NCBI GenBank assembly: GCA_039707465.1
Contig: CM077645.1
Coordinates: 161,042,503-161,106,502 of the forward strand
Direction: 5' to 3'
Length of the DNA stretch: 64,000 nucleotides
Origin: Rhabdophis nuchalis
Taxonomy: Eukaryota; Chordata; Lepidosauria; Squamata; Natricidae
Shown here: piece after piece, positions 25,101 to 34,723 of the stretch
Numbering within the stretch: position 1 is the stretch's first letter
Layout: each line of letters starts with the position of its first letter
The notes under the pieces: generated by a model
The model's database searches: none
Told to the model about the DNA's origin: nothing
The model's input: only the letters and a program-made list of their open reading frames with translations
Translations under genes and position numbers: made by a program

Positions 25101-26862
25101 GGGCAAGAAATGAACATTTAGGGCAATTTATCTTGCAATTGTCTATATGATTATTCTTTTGAGGACATTCCAGGTCCTTGCTGTCAGAGGAATATCCATA
25201 TATTTGACAATGGACTTTAAATTCACCCTGAGTTTTACCACCATCCAATTTCAGGCCTTCTTCATTTGACAAGGTAGATCCACTATGGTTACCAGGATCT
25301 AGTGTTCTCTGCTCATCAAGTTCCTTTACTGATCTAGTCTTGTGCTCCAGTATATTTTTTTCATCTTGATGTAATGCTGGTGTTTTGGGGATATCGGCGT
25401 AGAAATCCTTGCCATTGCCTTCACTTTGTAAAACTTGGACCTGTGATAAATCACTCTGATGCAACCCTCCCTGAATGCTATGCTTCGCTCTAAAATCAAG
25501 CTTGCTTTTTTTACCAATACCTAAAAGATTGTATCTTCTTTTAATCTGCTGATTTAGTCTGAAAAAAGAACTTTGCCTGAAAGTCATTCCTTGTGATAGG
25601 ATTCTTCTTTTTTTGTGGAAACTACCTAATACACCTGTGGCCTTTAAGTCTCTAGCTGTGACTTTACTACTTTTAGCAGATTTCAATAAACATGGATTGC
25701 ATACTGAAAACTCTGATACATCTGTTTTTTCAGACAGAAATTCACCGTTTCCATCCACTTTCCACAATAAGGCCTCTTCCTTAGTAATGCATTCTCTTGT
25801 TTCCATGGATGGTATCATCTCATCTAAATCTTGACAGTTTTCTTTCAGGTTTTCTATCTTATTGCTTGAAATTGTTAAATGATCTGAAAGCTCATCTCTT
25901 ATTTTTTGTTGATTAGATGCCAATTTCATTCTGACATTCTTTTCTTTGATTGGAAACCGCTGTTTTTTACAAAAGGATTTTTTTGTTAACATCTTTACAA
26001 ATCCACCACGGGCAGCCAGATTTTGTCGTCGGAGGTGTGTCTTGCCAAGGAAATGAGCTTGTAGGAGAGCTTCCTTAAAAGTCTGAAAACCACAGAGATC
26101 ACAAAAATAGGTAAGTTGGCCAGAGGTCTTGTTGACATGCGCTTGCAAAGATGAAGTATGCTCTAATTTAGAAGTACAATACAAAGTCCCTTTTTCTTTT
26201 GATTGCTTAAGGTGATGTTCCTGAATATGGTTCTCTAAATCAAGAGCAGAGGAAAAAATCTCCTTACAGGTATTGCATTTTGAAACATTCTTAATACTAC
26301 TCATTGTATTATTATTGTCAGTTGTATCATCTAAGATAGATGATTTGCATTCTGGAAGTAATGTTTCATTCTCTTGAGAATATTTACTTTCCATAGGTGT
26401 TATCTGTACAGTATTATCTTCAGGCACAAATTCATGCTGAATACATGAAGAATTTGATGAAAATGCACATCTACTTGGAGAGGTATTTATAGTCACTTTT
26501 CCTTCTGATTTATTTGTCCCATCGACAGAATATTCATATGATGTAGAATCAGAAGGGTTTATTTCATTCTCTTTTGCAGGTTTTGTATCAACCAGCTTTA
26601 ATCTTTTTGAGACAGGTTCATTTTCAATTATAGTTGTTTCATTAAGTTCCTGATCGGTTGTTTGGGATAATGGTCGTTTAGCTAAGCCATTTTCTTCTGG
26701 GTTTTTCAATGGATTTTTCTGTTCCTTCATCAAAAGCATTTTTGAGTTAGAAAGAGATTCATTGGGAGTTTTTTCTGCTAAAATAGTTTTAACGCTGTCT
26801 TGTAGTAACTCATTTTCTATGTTTTCATCACATTCATAATTCTGATTTTTTTCAACATTCAT
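22164..26862 (-). CDS. ZNF407: ZNF407, large first coding exon (14 C2H2 zinc fingers)
   Basis: This single exon encodes about 1566 residues of zinc finger protein 407, a nuclear C2H2 protein thought to act as a transcription regulator. Visible diagnostic stretches include THLRRQNLAARGGFV, FQCKKCFYKTRSSSVLTRHI, RCDDCGFLADGLSGLNVHIAM-like and ASVEELPEGGATFKCVKC. Numbering from the chosen Met, C2H2 fingers begin near residues 196, 254, 580, 607, 694, 723, 840, 869, 1009, 1038, 1420, 1450, 1492 and 1543, separated by acidic, Ser/Glu-rich linkers. The open frame reaches 26895, but its first codon there is TTG. The first in-frame ATG is at 26862-26860, with A at -3, and an in-frame TAA lies upstream at 26907-26905. 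The donor is ACAG|GTACGT after 22164 (phase 1), which joins in frame to the exon at 8377. The acceptor lies before 26928 after a good pyrimidine tract. Two further finger positions look eroded (see findings). Confidence 0.95.
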
Positions 26863-26928
26863 CCTTAATGAAGATAATGTAGAGTATAATTCCAATAAAA
26901 TGAATTAGTACATCTGTTCTAGGAATAT
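26863..26928 (-). other. ZNF407: ZNF407 5' UTR part of the first coding exon, with a minimal uORF
   Basis: On the minus strand a long pyrimidine tract ending CTCTCTAG precedes 26928, giving a strong acceptor. The 66 bases between it and the chosen ATG hold an ATG-TAC-TAA mini-frame at 26913-26905. It is in frame with, and 51 nt upstream of, the main start, so the TAA fixes the N terminus. The existence of this splice site implies at least one upstream noncoding exon. Confidence 0.75.
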
Positions 26929-27913
26929 CTAGAGAGAAAAAACAGAAAGTATAAATTAGCTTCTGTGTACAGAGCATGTTTTACAAACATGTTTTATTAC
27001 AAACCAATTCATAACTTGCCGATTATGTGCTATTACTTTTACATTTTTAAAGTTTATATTCCAGTATTGATTTTGGTAAATATTGTTTTTTTACATAGGA
27101 CAATATATTTTGACATCTAAATAAAAATAGTTAGGACATCAGTAAAAAATCATTGAAAACAAAAATAACTTTTGAGTGTCTCTAAAAACAAAATTTTGTA
27201 ATAACTTACAACAAAGCAGACAAATTTTACTTAATTCTAGCATTTCTGAATAAAATTATATAATTTAAGTGGAACCAAACCATAGAATTTATATCCAAGG
27301 TTGCAATGAAAATAATATGTCCATTTTGGGAATTCAAATGTAAAAGATGTGACCTTTGTTTTTGATAGCTTGACACAATATTCTAAGAAAGCATTGCATT
27401 TATTTAAAGGGCAGCTAGAATATAAAGAACAAATATTATTTCCCCAATTAAAAGTTTTATAACTAAATAACTGACTTCAAACTGAATTTTATGTTAAGAA
27501 GCCCTGATTTACTCAAGACAATGAAATATAGCTAAACAATCCAGCATCAAATCCTAAAGATGGCATCCATTCAAATAAAACTAATTCTTCTCACAAGTTA
27601 AGCTTGGCTCTGGGATTCTGGGACTCGTGAATACATCCATTCTGTTGTTGCTGCTGCTTGTATTCTTTTCTTGGCAACAACACAGAAGTGATTTGTCTGT
27701 GTCTTCTTCTGAATTGTTTATTGTACAACCTGTATAATTCTACGTAGTTTGGATGCTGTTTTATTGCAAGTAGCAATATCAAAAATAGACTTGTTCAGAC
27801 TGCCCCACTGTAGTAGGCCTGTCCAAATCATCTGTCAAGGTGAAGGTGACTCTAAAGGCCACTGACGAATTCAAGGAGCTATAACTTTGTCAGAGCTTCA
27901 AGAACGAGATCCA

Positions 27914-28020
27914 GCAGAGGTGGTATTCAGCTGGTTTACAGCACCTTGCGTAAATTGGTAGTGAAAATTTGGGCTGGATCTCCGAACCGGTAGTGACCTC
28001 TGTCTGGCACACCCCTGAAC
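27914..28020. mobile_element. hAT-type MITE fragment (left end)
   Basis: CAGAGGTGGTATTCAGC and CCGAACCGGTAGTGA match the left end and internal motif of the MITE family at 62749-62943. I see no right end before the GC-rich patch that follows. Confidence 0.5.
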
Positions 28021-28130
28021 TAAGTCGCCCAGGCACCATTCACCTTCTGAGGTCAGGTCACGCATCCAGCTTATGATGAGAGACGCACCACTTCTGGGGA
28101 AGATGTAGCCACTGCACTGGGGCTGAGAGG

Positions 28131-29000
28131 GGTGACAGCGGCCTGTCTTTCTCCAGATTGGAGGGGGAGAAGGAGGAGGACTTCACAAAAAAAAGAGAAT
28201 TGTCTCTTTTGGCACTAGAGCCAAAGTCAAAAGAAACTGGTGATGAGAAAAAGAAGCGGGGTAGGAATGGGGGGGGGGGGAGAAGGGCAATTGTCTCATC
28301 ATTTTAACTCCATAGCAACATCCTTCCAGCTACTCCTTTCTCTGCTCAGAGGCAGTGCTTCCCCCCCCCCAGGTTAGTTCCCTTCTTCCTGGGAGAGAGA
28401 AGAGCAGGGACAGGGAGAGAAAAAGAAGGCAGCATGGGATGAGGGTGGGTGGGAGCGGGGGTCATCTTATCCCCAACCAGTTGCTGCTTCCTTGGCCCCC
28501 CTCAACTTTTCAGTCCCAGAAAGCGGCTGAAAAATGACCTCCTCCTGTTTTGCAGCCATGCACTATTTTCTGTCCTTGCCTCCTTCCCATTTTTATTTGG
28601 TTTTCCCTCCCATCCTGAAAGGAGCTTCAGCAAAAGGAAACGAGGGAGAGAAAAGAACAAGGAACCGGAAGTGGGAAGGGAAGAATGAGAAAGGCTTCCC
28701 AGCTCAGGGAAGGCTCAGAGGCCAGAACCAGGAGGGCGCCTCTCCTCTTTTCGCTTGCTGCACTTTTATTTCTAAAGCTGCTCCCTCCACTCTCTTTCCC
28801 TAAAAATACAACTTTTGGTCCGAGGCGGGTGGGTTGAACCCCTCTCACCCCAGAGCTGGGCCAGTAACAGCTGGAAAGAAAGACAGAGAAGACGGTGAGT
28901 TTTTTCAAGGCTCGGGAGGCAAGAAGCCCCGCCAAGCTCTCCTGCAACAGAACCAATGTTACGCTCGAAAAGGCTCTTGGGTGCCCCGCTTCCCACGGCC
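28131..29000. other. GC-rich patch in the ZNF407 5' intron
   Basis: Purine-rich and GC-rich DNA with moderate CpG, G and C homopolymers (near 28270 and 28365) and a plus-strand donor-like AGACG|GTGAGT near 28892. Overlapping open frames on both strands are compositional and have no domains. It could be an old repeat or a minor promoter, and I cannot tell which. Confidence 0.35.
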
Positions 29001-29209
29001 TTAGCATGAAACAAAAGCAAGATTTAAAGGAAACAAAGTTGAGCTAGTCAGTTTGTAAGGAAAAAAGTACTGTCAAGTTTCAGTGCAAGACATACTTGTA
29101 TTCCAAACTGATGAGTCTTAATATCTGCTTAAAATGGGTAGTACTTCCATTTAAAGAAAAGCATAGCTTACTATTGCTATGATTTTTTGCTCCTACATTC
29201 TGTTGTTTA

Positions 29210-29400
29210 GTGTAAATAATAATAATAATAATAATAATAATATTTAATATTTATAAAACCGCACCCTCTCCCCGCAGGGACTCGGGGCGGTGCACAGGTA
29301 GAATAAAAACAATAAATACATACGAATAATTCTAAAAACAAATTAAACATAACCTGCGCTAAAATTTCCCCATTAAAACTAAATGTTGTTAATGTAGAAA
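29210..29400 (-). mobile_element. L2-type LINE 3' end with AAT microsatellite tail
   Basis: CGCACCCTCTCCCCGCAGGG and GGGGCGGTGCACAGG are the reverse complement of the L2 3' UTR seen at 63.8 kb. The AAT repeat at 29214-29242 forms its tail. Confidence 0.65.
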
Positions 29401-29601
29401 TTTTACTTACAGCCTATTAAACAACTGAACTAGCTGTCTGCCTGCAATAATGAGTATCTATTAGGAGTAAATCCCACTGAGAGTAGCTTTACCGCCAAGT
29501 AAGCATGCATAGGCTTTACATAGTTGAGAGATATGGTATTGATTAGTATCAGGTGTAATAAAGAGAAATGAGAACTTCTGTAACAACAGTCCAGACCAGG
29601 G

Positions 29602-29692
29602 TGTGTGTGTGTGTGTGCATGTGTATGTGTATACAGGCATGAAAGAGGGAGGGAGGGAGGAGAGAGGGGGGGAAGGGAGAGAGAGAGGGGGG

Positions 29693-29755
<63 letters not shown>
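29602..29755. repeat. (GT)n, G-rich and (GA)n microsatellite cluster
   Basis: GT repeats at 29602-29618, GGGA/GGGG interrupted blocks to 29692, then a GA run to 29754. Open frames across it on both strands are artefacts. Confidence 0.95.
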
Positions 29756-29758
<3 letters not shown>

Positions 29759-29817
29759 GAAGGAAGCACCACAAACCCTGCCACTAGATGTGGTTTCAGA
29801 AAACACTTTGAAGCAGC

Positions 29818-29905
29818 ACAGCAATTTAGGGCTAGAAGGCATTTTGGAGGTCATCTAGTCCAACCCCTGCTGCAGCAGGAAACCTTACATTGTCTGGATT
29901 ATTTT
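29818..29905 (-). mobile_element. CR1 3' end fragment
   Basis: TTTGGAGGTCATCTAGTCCA ACCCC is the reverse complement of the classic CR1 terminal stretch. Confidence 0.7.
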
Positions 29906-29984
29906 GATGCCTCTAACAGAGAGGAAAATTGCCAGAAAGGAGGAGGAGTTTACTAGGACAAGGCTGCTATGAAGAGGAAGACAG

Positions 29985-30080
29985 ACATAGTCCTTGACAT
30001 ATGACCACAATTGAGCCCAAAATTTTGGTTGCTAAGCAAGAGTGTTGTTAAATGAGTTTCACTATATTTTACTCAATCCA
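29985..30080 (+). mobile_element. Fragment of the TA-flanked MITE
   Basis: TAGTCCTTGACATATGACC and ATTGAGCCCAAAATTTTGG match the left 90 bp of the family. The right part is missing. Confidence 0.65.
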
Positions 30081-30249
30081 TGACATCTCCTGGCTCTGAC
30101 AGTCATGTGCAAGCTAAATAAGAACATCTGAAGGTATGTGTAATGTTCTAATGTACAGAAGTTATGGTTAAATGTGTGGCAGAAAGTGGACTCTGGGTGT
30201 GTTTTTCCAAATGCAGTAAGTGAAGTTGAATGTGCATAGTTTTATAAGA

Positions 30250-30268
30250 GCTGTGTGTGTGTGTGTGT
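30250..30268. repeat. (GT)n microsatellite
   Basis: A GT run of nine units that continues into TACATACACATATA. Confidence 0.9.
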
Positions 30269-30460
30269 ACATACACATATAGTATATATAGTAGATAATG
30301 CATCTTTTTGTGTGCCTATACACACTCTGGTATGTAATATGTATGTACACATATGGCATATATACATAGGATTAAGTAGTATATTCTGGATGTAAGTAGT
30401 AAATAAATATACAGGGAAATTGTATCTCGTTGAGACCTTTGAGGCGAGGAGAGTCCAGGC

Positions 30461-30477
30461 ACCCTAACCCTAACCCT
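30461..30477 (+). repeat. Short interstitial telomere-like repeat
   Basis: ACCCTAACCCTAACCCT, just under three units, next to the left part of a hAT MITE fragment. Confidence 0.75.
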
Positions 30478-30479
30478 TG

Positions 30480-30668
30480 ACATGAGTGACGTCAGGTTGG
30501 CTATGCCCGCCCAATCACATGACCAACCAGCCATGTCCACTCAGTCACATGACCAACCAGCTATGCTGACCCACTCATATGACCACTAAGTCATGCCCAC
30601 CATCACATGCCCACCAATTAAGCCACCCTCACAGAATTGGTAGTAAAAAAAATTGAATCCCACCACTG
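30480..30668. mobile_element. hAT-type MITE fragment (right end)
   Basis: It ends TTGAATCCCACCACTG like the other family members, with the AATTGGTAGTAAAAAAAATT stretch just before. Imperfect repeats of TCACATGACCAACCAGC occupy the body. I could not find the left end. Confidence 0.5.
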
Positions 30669-30724
30669 AGATCCAGAGATGTTTTGCTGTTGAGTAAAGG
30701 AAGATATTTGATTGTTTCTGTAAT

Positions 30725-31480
30725 GATAGAATCTTACAAATAGAAGGAACCTCAGAGGTCTTTAAGTCTGACCCCCTAGCCAAGACAGAAGTCCTTATAC
30801 CATCCCATAGAAATGACTGTCCAATTTTTTTCTTTGAAACCTCCAGCAGTGGATCACCCATAACTCAGGGAAGCAAGTTGTTCCATTATTTAATTGGTCT
30901 TAGTAAAGAAATATCTCCTTAATTCCAGGTAAGATCTCTCTTTAATGAGTGTTCATCTGTTCTGTCTTATCCTGCCCTCAGGTGCTTTGGAGAATAAGTC
31001 AACCACATTATCTCTGTGGCTGTCCCTCAAATACTGGAAGGAAGCTACCATGTCACCCCAATCCTTCTCTTTTGTTAGGCTAGACATCCTAGTTCCTTTA
31101 ACTGTTCATCATATGAACCCCTTGTCATCTTTGTTGCTCTTTTCTGCACACTTTCTAAAATCTCAGTATTTATTTTGTGTGTGTGTGTCATTAATCACCT
31201 TGTTCGTTTCTAGGCGTTCACAAACCTGCTACTTGATTATTCTTTTCTAGGATTTTCCCAGGTATTTATATCAAGCTGATTGGTCTGTTGCTTCCTGGTT
31301 CCACACACACACACCCTTTTTGAAAATTGGAACTACATCAGTTCTTTTCCAGTGCTCTGGCACTTCCTCTGTGCTCCAAGATTTTGTTTAATAGTTTCAA
31401 GATCAAATAGGCCAGATCCTTCAATATGCTAGTTTTACATTATATATCCATGGAAATAATCTATCAATATTCAGCAATAG
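30725..31480 (-). mobile_element. CR1-type LINE 3' region
   Basis: The plus strand reads GAATCTTACAAATAGAAGGA ... CCTCAGAGGTCTTTAAGTC and later AGCTGATTGGTCTGTTGCTT. These are the reverse complement of the conserved CR1 3' UTR and end of ORF2. It is degraded and has no intact frame. Confidence 0.65.
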
Positions 31481-32302
31481 CAGCAAATGTATTCTGGACT
31501 TTAATTAATACAGACAGGGCCTACATCTCCTTCATTACAAGTAATGTCCAATGATACGAAAAGCAGCAAGTGATAGTTACAGCCTCAAAGATATGATCTC
31601 CTCTTTGACATTAAGTTAAAACTACTGGCAGCTCAAAAATGTGGAGTTTGAAAATGATTATCCTTTCATCGGGAACAAGGCACTTCAACATGGAAAAATT
31701 CTCCCACATATTTCTGTACTTCTGCTCTCTGCCTCATAATAAAAATTGGCATATTTGCAGTCCTAAATTATCAAATTGTGTAGGATTATGTAATGATTAG
31801 AGATATCTTGAGTCCCCTTAGAAAAAGCTCCACATTTGTTGCTAGAAGATTACTGTGATCATTTTAGAAACTTCCTTCTTGAGGACTAACTCAGCATTCA
31901 CCAAAAAACACAACAAAAATACAAATAGTTATGCTATTTACATTGGTAATAATGGGAAGACAGATGATACAGTAAAAAAAAAAAGGAAACAGAAAGAAGA
32001 TACACATTTAATACAGATACAGATTTTTTAAAATACTTCTAAATAAAGGTACAGTAAATTCTTTAATTTTCTCATAGGGGCACATGTTCTGCAGCTTAAC
32101 TTACTGTCTCCCACAAAGGAAATGCCTTGTTTACTAGTAATGCTCCATTCCAGCATTAAGCCAGCTTTAAAAAACTTTGGCTTCCTTTCTGCAGACTTTG
32201 TTTAGGTTGGTGAAGTTCTGGAAAATGAACCATTCAGCAACTGAAGTGCAACAGTACTGCTTCATATGTGCACATATGTGGACGTGACAATATCATAGAT
32301 TA

Positions 32303-32682
32303 CAGGTAGTCCTCGACTTACAACTACAATGGAGCCCCACATTTCTGTGGCTGAGCAAGACAGTTGTTAAGTGAGTTTTGCCCCGTTTTACAATCTTTCT
32401 TGCCAAAGGTATTAAGTGAATCACTGCAGTTATTAAGTTAATAGAACAGTTCTCAAGTGAATCCAGCTTCCCCATTGACTTTGCTTGTCAGAAGATCACC
32501 TGACCCTGGACAGTGCAACTATCCTAAATACATTCCAGTAGCCAAGTATTCAAATTTTGATCACATGACCATGGGGATGCTGCAACAGTCCTGTGAAAAA
32601 TCATCATAAGACACTTTTTTCTAGTGCCATTCTTAACTTTGAACGTTCATTAAGTGAACGGATGTAAGTTGAGGCCTACCTG
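32303..32682 (+). mobile_element. TA-flanked (Tc1/mariner-like) MITE, 380 bp
   Basis: The ends CAGGTAGTCCTCGACTTAC and GTAAGTTGAGGCCTACCTG form inverted repeats bounded by TA dinucleotides. It is full length and close in sequence to the 20.3-kb copy. Confidence 0.85.
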
Positions 32683-33925
32683 TAATCTATAATGCTATCA
32701 CTACCACATAGGTGCACAATAGATCAAGCTCACAACAGCATCACTGCAAATCAGTGAACTGCCTTCTCACACAAGCACTATTGCCCCTTGTTCCATAAAG
32801 CAGTTGCAGCATAGAAAGGTAACTGGGGGGCTTAGCAGCCGTAACCTTTTCGGATATTTCCACGGAAGTACCATGTCACAAAATCATCAAGAAAAATATG
32901 AAATATTTCACGCTAAGCTATGCTTAATAATAAATCTAAAGTTTTGTTTTTTTAAGTACAGCCACACAAAGTGGTAGTTATCAGCGTAAGAAAAGTATTC
33001 TGATGACACCTGGTGGCCACTTTATACACATGGAGACTCAAACTGAAATGCTACTCATCAACCCAGTGTTGGAGTTCAAACAGTGAATTACAAGATTCCG
33101 GCTTTTCTTGCATCTCGGGCTATTTTTGCATTGATTAGGCCTCTCCATAAATATATACTTTCTACTTTCATTAATTGTTTAACATATTTCCAAAATATCA
33201 AACGCTTACTATAAGCATTTAAAGATCCACAGTAAGTTTCACATGTCCACTTGAGCTCCAATATATTAGGAGATGGAAACATTTGGCACAACTTTAGCTA
33301 ACATACAAATTCAGTGCCACTAAAAGCATATATATGGTATCTCATATAGCTGTCATTTTTAAAAAAATGTTGCTTTATTATCAGTGTAATGAGACCCACC
33401 TATTACAATCAAAGATGTAACAATGAATTTTCTTTACAGCTGGAGAGAAATATCAAACAAGAACAGGTTGTATAAATTCTTCTTGATATTTATTGCTAAA
33501 TGTAATTTTTATCTATAAAAAATTGACATGAAATATTAAACAAATGAAACAATGGAATTTACCTCCTTAGCCTAATTTAATTTAAATGGTCTATTCACAA
33601 AATGAAGAAAAGTTTTGCACATGTGTTATTATATCCCTTCTACTACCCCTTATAGTTTTTCCATTACAAACCATATTGTTTCTAAGATTTTACAACTCGG
33701 TTATAAAATTTCCACTCCAGGCCAAGTACTGATACACTTGTCACGTATTGTGTGTTTTTTTTTAATCCTATTGCAGAATGAAAAGATTCCTAGAAATGCT
33801 GGGATGCTGAAAATACTCTTTGGAAAGTATGTTTTAGTGAACTCAATAAGAGTTGCTTCTGTGTTGCATATACGTATTTCAGGTCATGTTGTTAAGATAA
33901 AATTAAGAGCCATCAGCCATCTAAA

Positions 33926-34373
33926 TATTTATTTATTTTATTTATTTATTTAAATTTATATCCCGACCTTCTCCACAGAGGACCCAGGGCGGCGCACAGG
34001 AAATTTATAAAGCATACAAAATACAATAAATATAATTTAAAAAACTATTAAATAATCCTATCCTGCGCTAAAACCAAATTTTAAAACCCAATTTAAAACT
34101 ACCTAAAAGTCCCCATGGGAGGTTAGGCTAGGCCGGCTTGTTGAAACAAAATATGTCTTAAGACATTGGCGGAAGAGGCGGAGGTCGGTGATGGTACGTA
34201 GTTCAGGGGGCAGGTCATTCCAGAGGGCTGGACCCGCCACAGAGAAGGCTCTTCCCCTGGATGTCGCCAGTCGGCATTGTCCGGCCGACGGCACCCTGAG
34301 AAGGCCCTCTCTGTGGGAGCGTATCGGTCTAAGGGATGTATGGGGCAGGAGGCGGTCTCGCATAATATGCTTC
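33926..34373 (-). mobile_element. L2-type LINE 3' fragment
   Basis: Read on the minus strand it encodes MRDRLLPHTSLRPIRSHREG and on to ALWNDLPPEL, the ORF2 C terminus shared with the 63.2-kb copy. Its 3' UTR and a TAAA-type tail follow at 33926-33952. It is 5'-truncated at about 34373. Confidence 0.82.
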
Positions 34374-34723
34374 ATTATAGGGATAAAGATCAGAGCCAAG
34401 GGAAATGTTTCATATCTACAACTGAAATAAAATTTTACTTATTATAACTTTAGTCCTAAACATAGATTCACACCACCAACCTACAACAATCTATTCTGAT
34501 GTGGAAATTTCTCTCCCACGCATCAGCACACCTTAAGTCCAGTAATTTGAAAAATCATGGCTCTATTTGTCTAAATATTGTATAGCCAATGAAACCAGCT
34601 ACAGACAACAGTTTACATAGTTCATAGTTACCCATAAAGCCCTTAACAGCACAGGTCTTAACTACTTTGGAGACCAGCTATGCTGCCCAAATGTTTTTTC
34701 CTGTCTTGAAAAATCAGCTACAG

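Noticed and set aside
22533..25834. Plus-strand open frames across the ZNF407 coding exon
   Set aside because: They are antisense shadows of the long minus-strand coding frame and have no independent start context or domains.
26863..26895. N-terminal extension of ZNF407 to 26895
   Set aside because: The codon at 26895 is TTG, and the in-frame ATG further upstream is followed two codons later by a stop.
27591..27782. 63-codon basic, Gln-rich minus-strand frame upstream of the big ZNF407 exon
   Set aside because: It starts at TTG rather than ATG, has no recognised domain and shows no splice link to ZNF407. The Gln run comes from a CAG/CAA-type stretch.
29430..29956. Long frames of Ser-Leu or Arg-Glu repeats on both strands
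   Set aside because: They are translations of a GA/GGGA microsatellite.
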